DNA of 6,630 bases from a gamma proteobacterium symbiont of Lucinoma myriamae (GTDB lineage Bacteria > Pseudomonadota > Gammaproteobacteria > GRL18): the NCBI GenBank assembly GCA_025655635.1, contig JAHXIM010000242.1:1-6630 (forward strand), read 5' to 3'. The position numbers were made by a program, and so were the translations under genes. Shown piece after piece: positions 6,574 through 6,630 of the stretch; positions within the stretch are counted from its first letter, which is position 1; each line of letters starts with the position of its first letter. The notes under the pieces were generated by a model, which worked only from the letters and a program-made list of their open reading frames with translations, had not been told where the DNA came from and searched no databases.

Positions 6574-6630
6574 TTAAAAAGGTGCTTGTAGATGCGTCAT
6601 TCCAACTTGATTAAGGCATAACTCAAGTTT
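6574..6630 (-). CDS. Possible 3' end of the upstream gene
   Basis: The - strand has one frame open from the right edge for 18 codons, ending LNQVGMTHLQAPF and TAA at 6576-6574, 28 bases before the DUF58 start. In clusters of this kind the gene in this place is usually a MoxR AAA ATPase, but these residues hold no diagnostic motif, so both reality and identity are uncertain. The other two frames contain stops. Confidence 0.3.
   Translation of the reverse strand, partial: KLELCLNQVGMTHLQAPF

Noticed and set aside
1..6630. CRISPR array, tRNA or rRNA genes, recognisable transposase
   Set aside because: No regularly spaced direct repeats, no tRNA-like cloverleaf or rRNA segment, and no transposase motif were seen on either strand.

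Overview
The window is AT-rich bacterial DNA. The gene set (a MoxR-cluster type DUF58 + TgpA pair, a PilB-like MsrA/MsrB arrangement) and the protein sequences look proteobacterial, most likely a gammaproteobacterium. This assignment rests on resemblance only; there is no rRNA or other phylogenetic marker here.

Left part (1-721, + strand): the first ~120 bases carry a perfect 12-bp inverted repeat around a leftward -10-like hexamer. An open frame then runs without a stop from 104 to 721. Its first part (about 125-187) reads like the extreme C-terminus of a peptide methionine sulfoxide reductase MsrA, followed by a hydrophilic linker and a complete MsrB domain. The rest of the MsrA domain is not in the window, so this looks like the surviving 3' half of an msrA-msrB fusion. 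MsrB keeps its own ribosome binding site and ATG at 287. It has one cysteine only, the catalytic one.

Middle part (722-2729, read on the - strand above 858): a convergent intergenic gap with small hairpins separates msrB from an exported His-rich beta-propeller protein (859-2177). That gene is broken by a single-base frameshift near 1875-1880. Upstream of it is a good CRP/FNR-type palindrome placed exactly at the class II distance from a -10 hexamer. Upstream again, 2306-2682 holds a small lipoprotein gene not visible as a single ORF, because one base is missing in a run of seven A (2654-2660). Two adjacent genes with one-base losses suggest either local decay or read errors.

Right part (2730-6630, - strand): a tightly packed operon, in transcription order a DUF58 protein (6545 down to 5712), a TgpA-like membrane transglutaminase (5712 down to 3643, stop and start overlapping as TGATG) and a RlaP-type nucleotidyltransferase (TTG start at 3638, 4 bases after the previous stop). 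The lipoprotein may follow as a fourth gene 47 bases later. DUF58 and TgpA-type genes are regularly found together with a MoxR ATPase, which would be expected beyond 6630. The nucleotidyltransferase is the unexpected partner. The DUF58 protein lacks the first of the two N-terminal membrane helices usual in this family.
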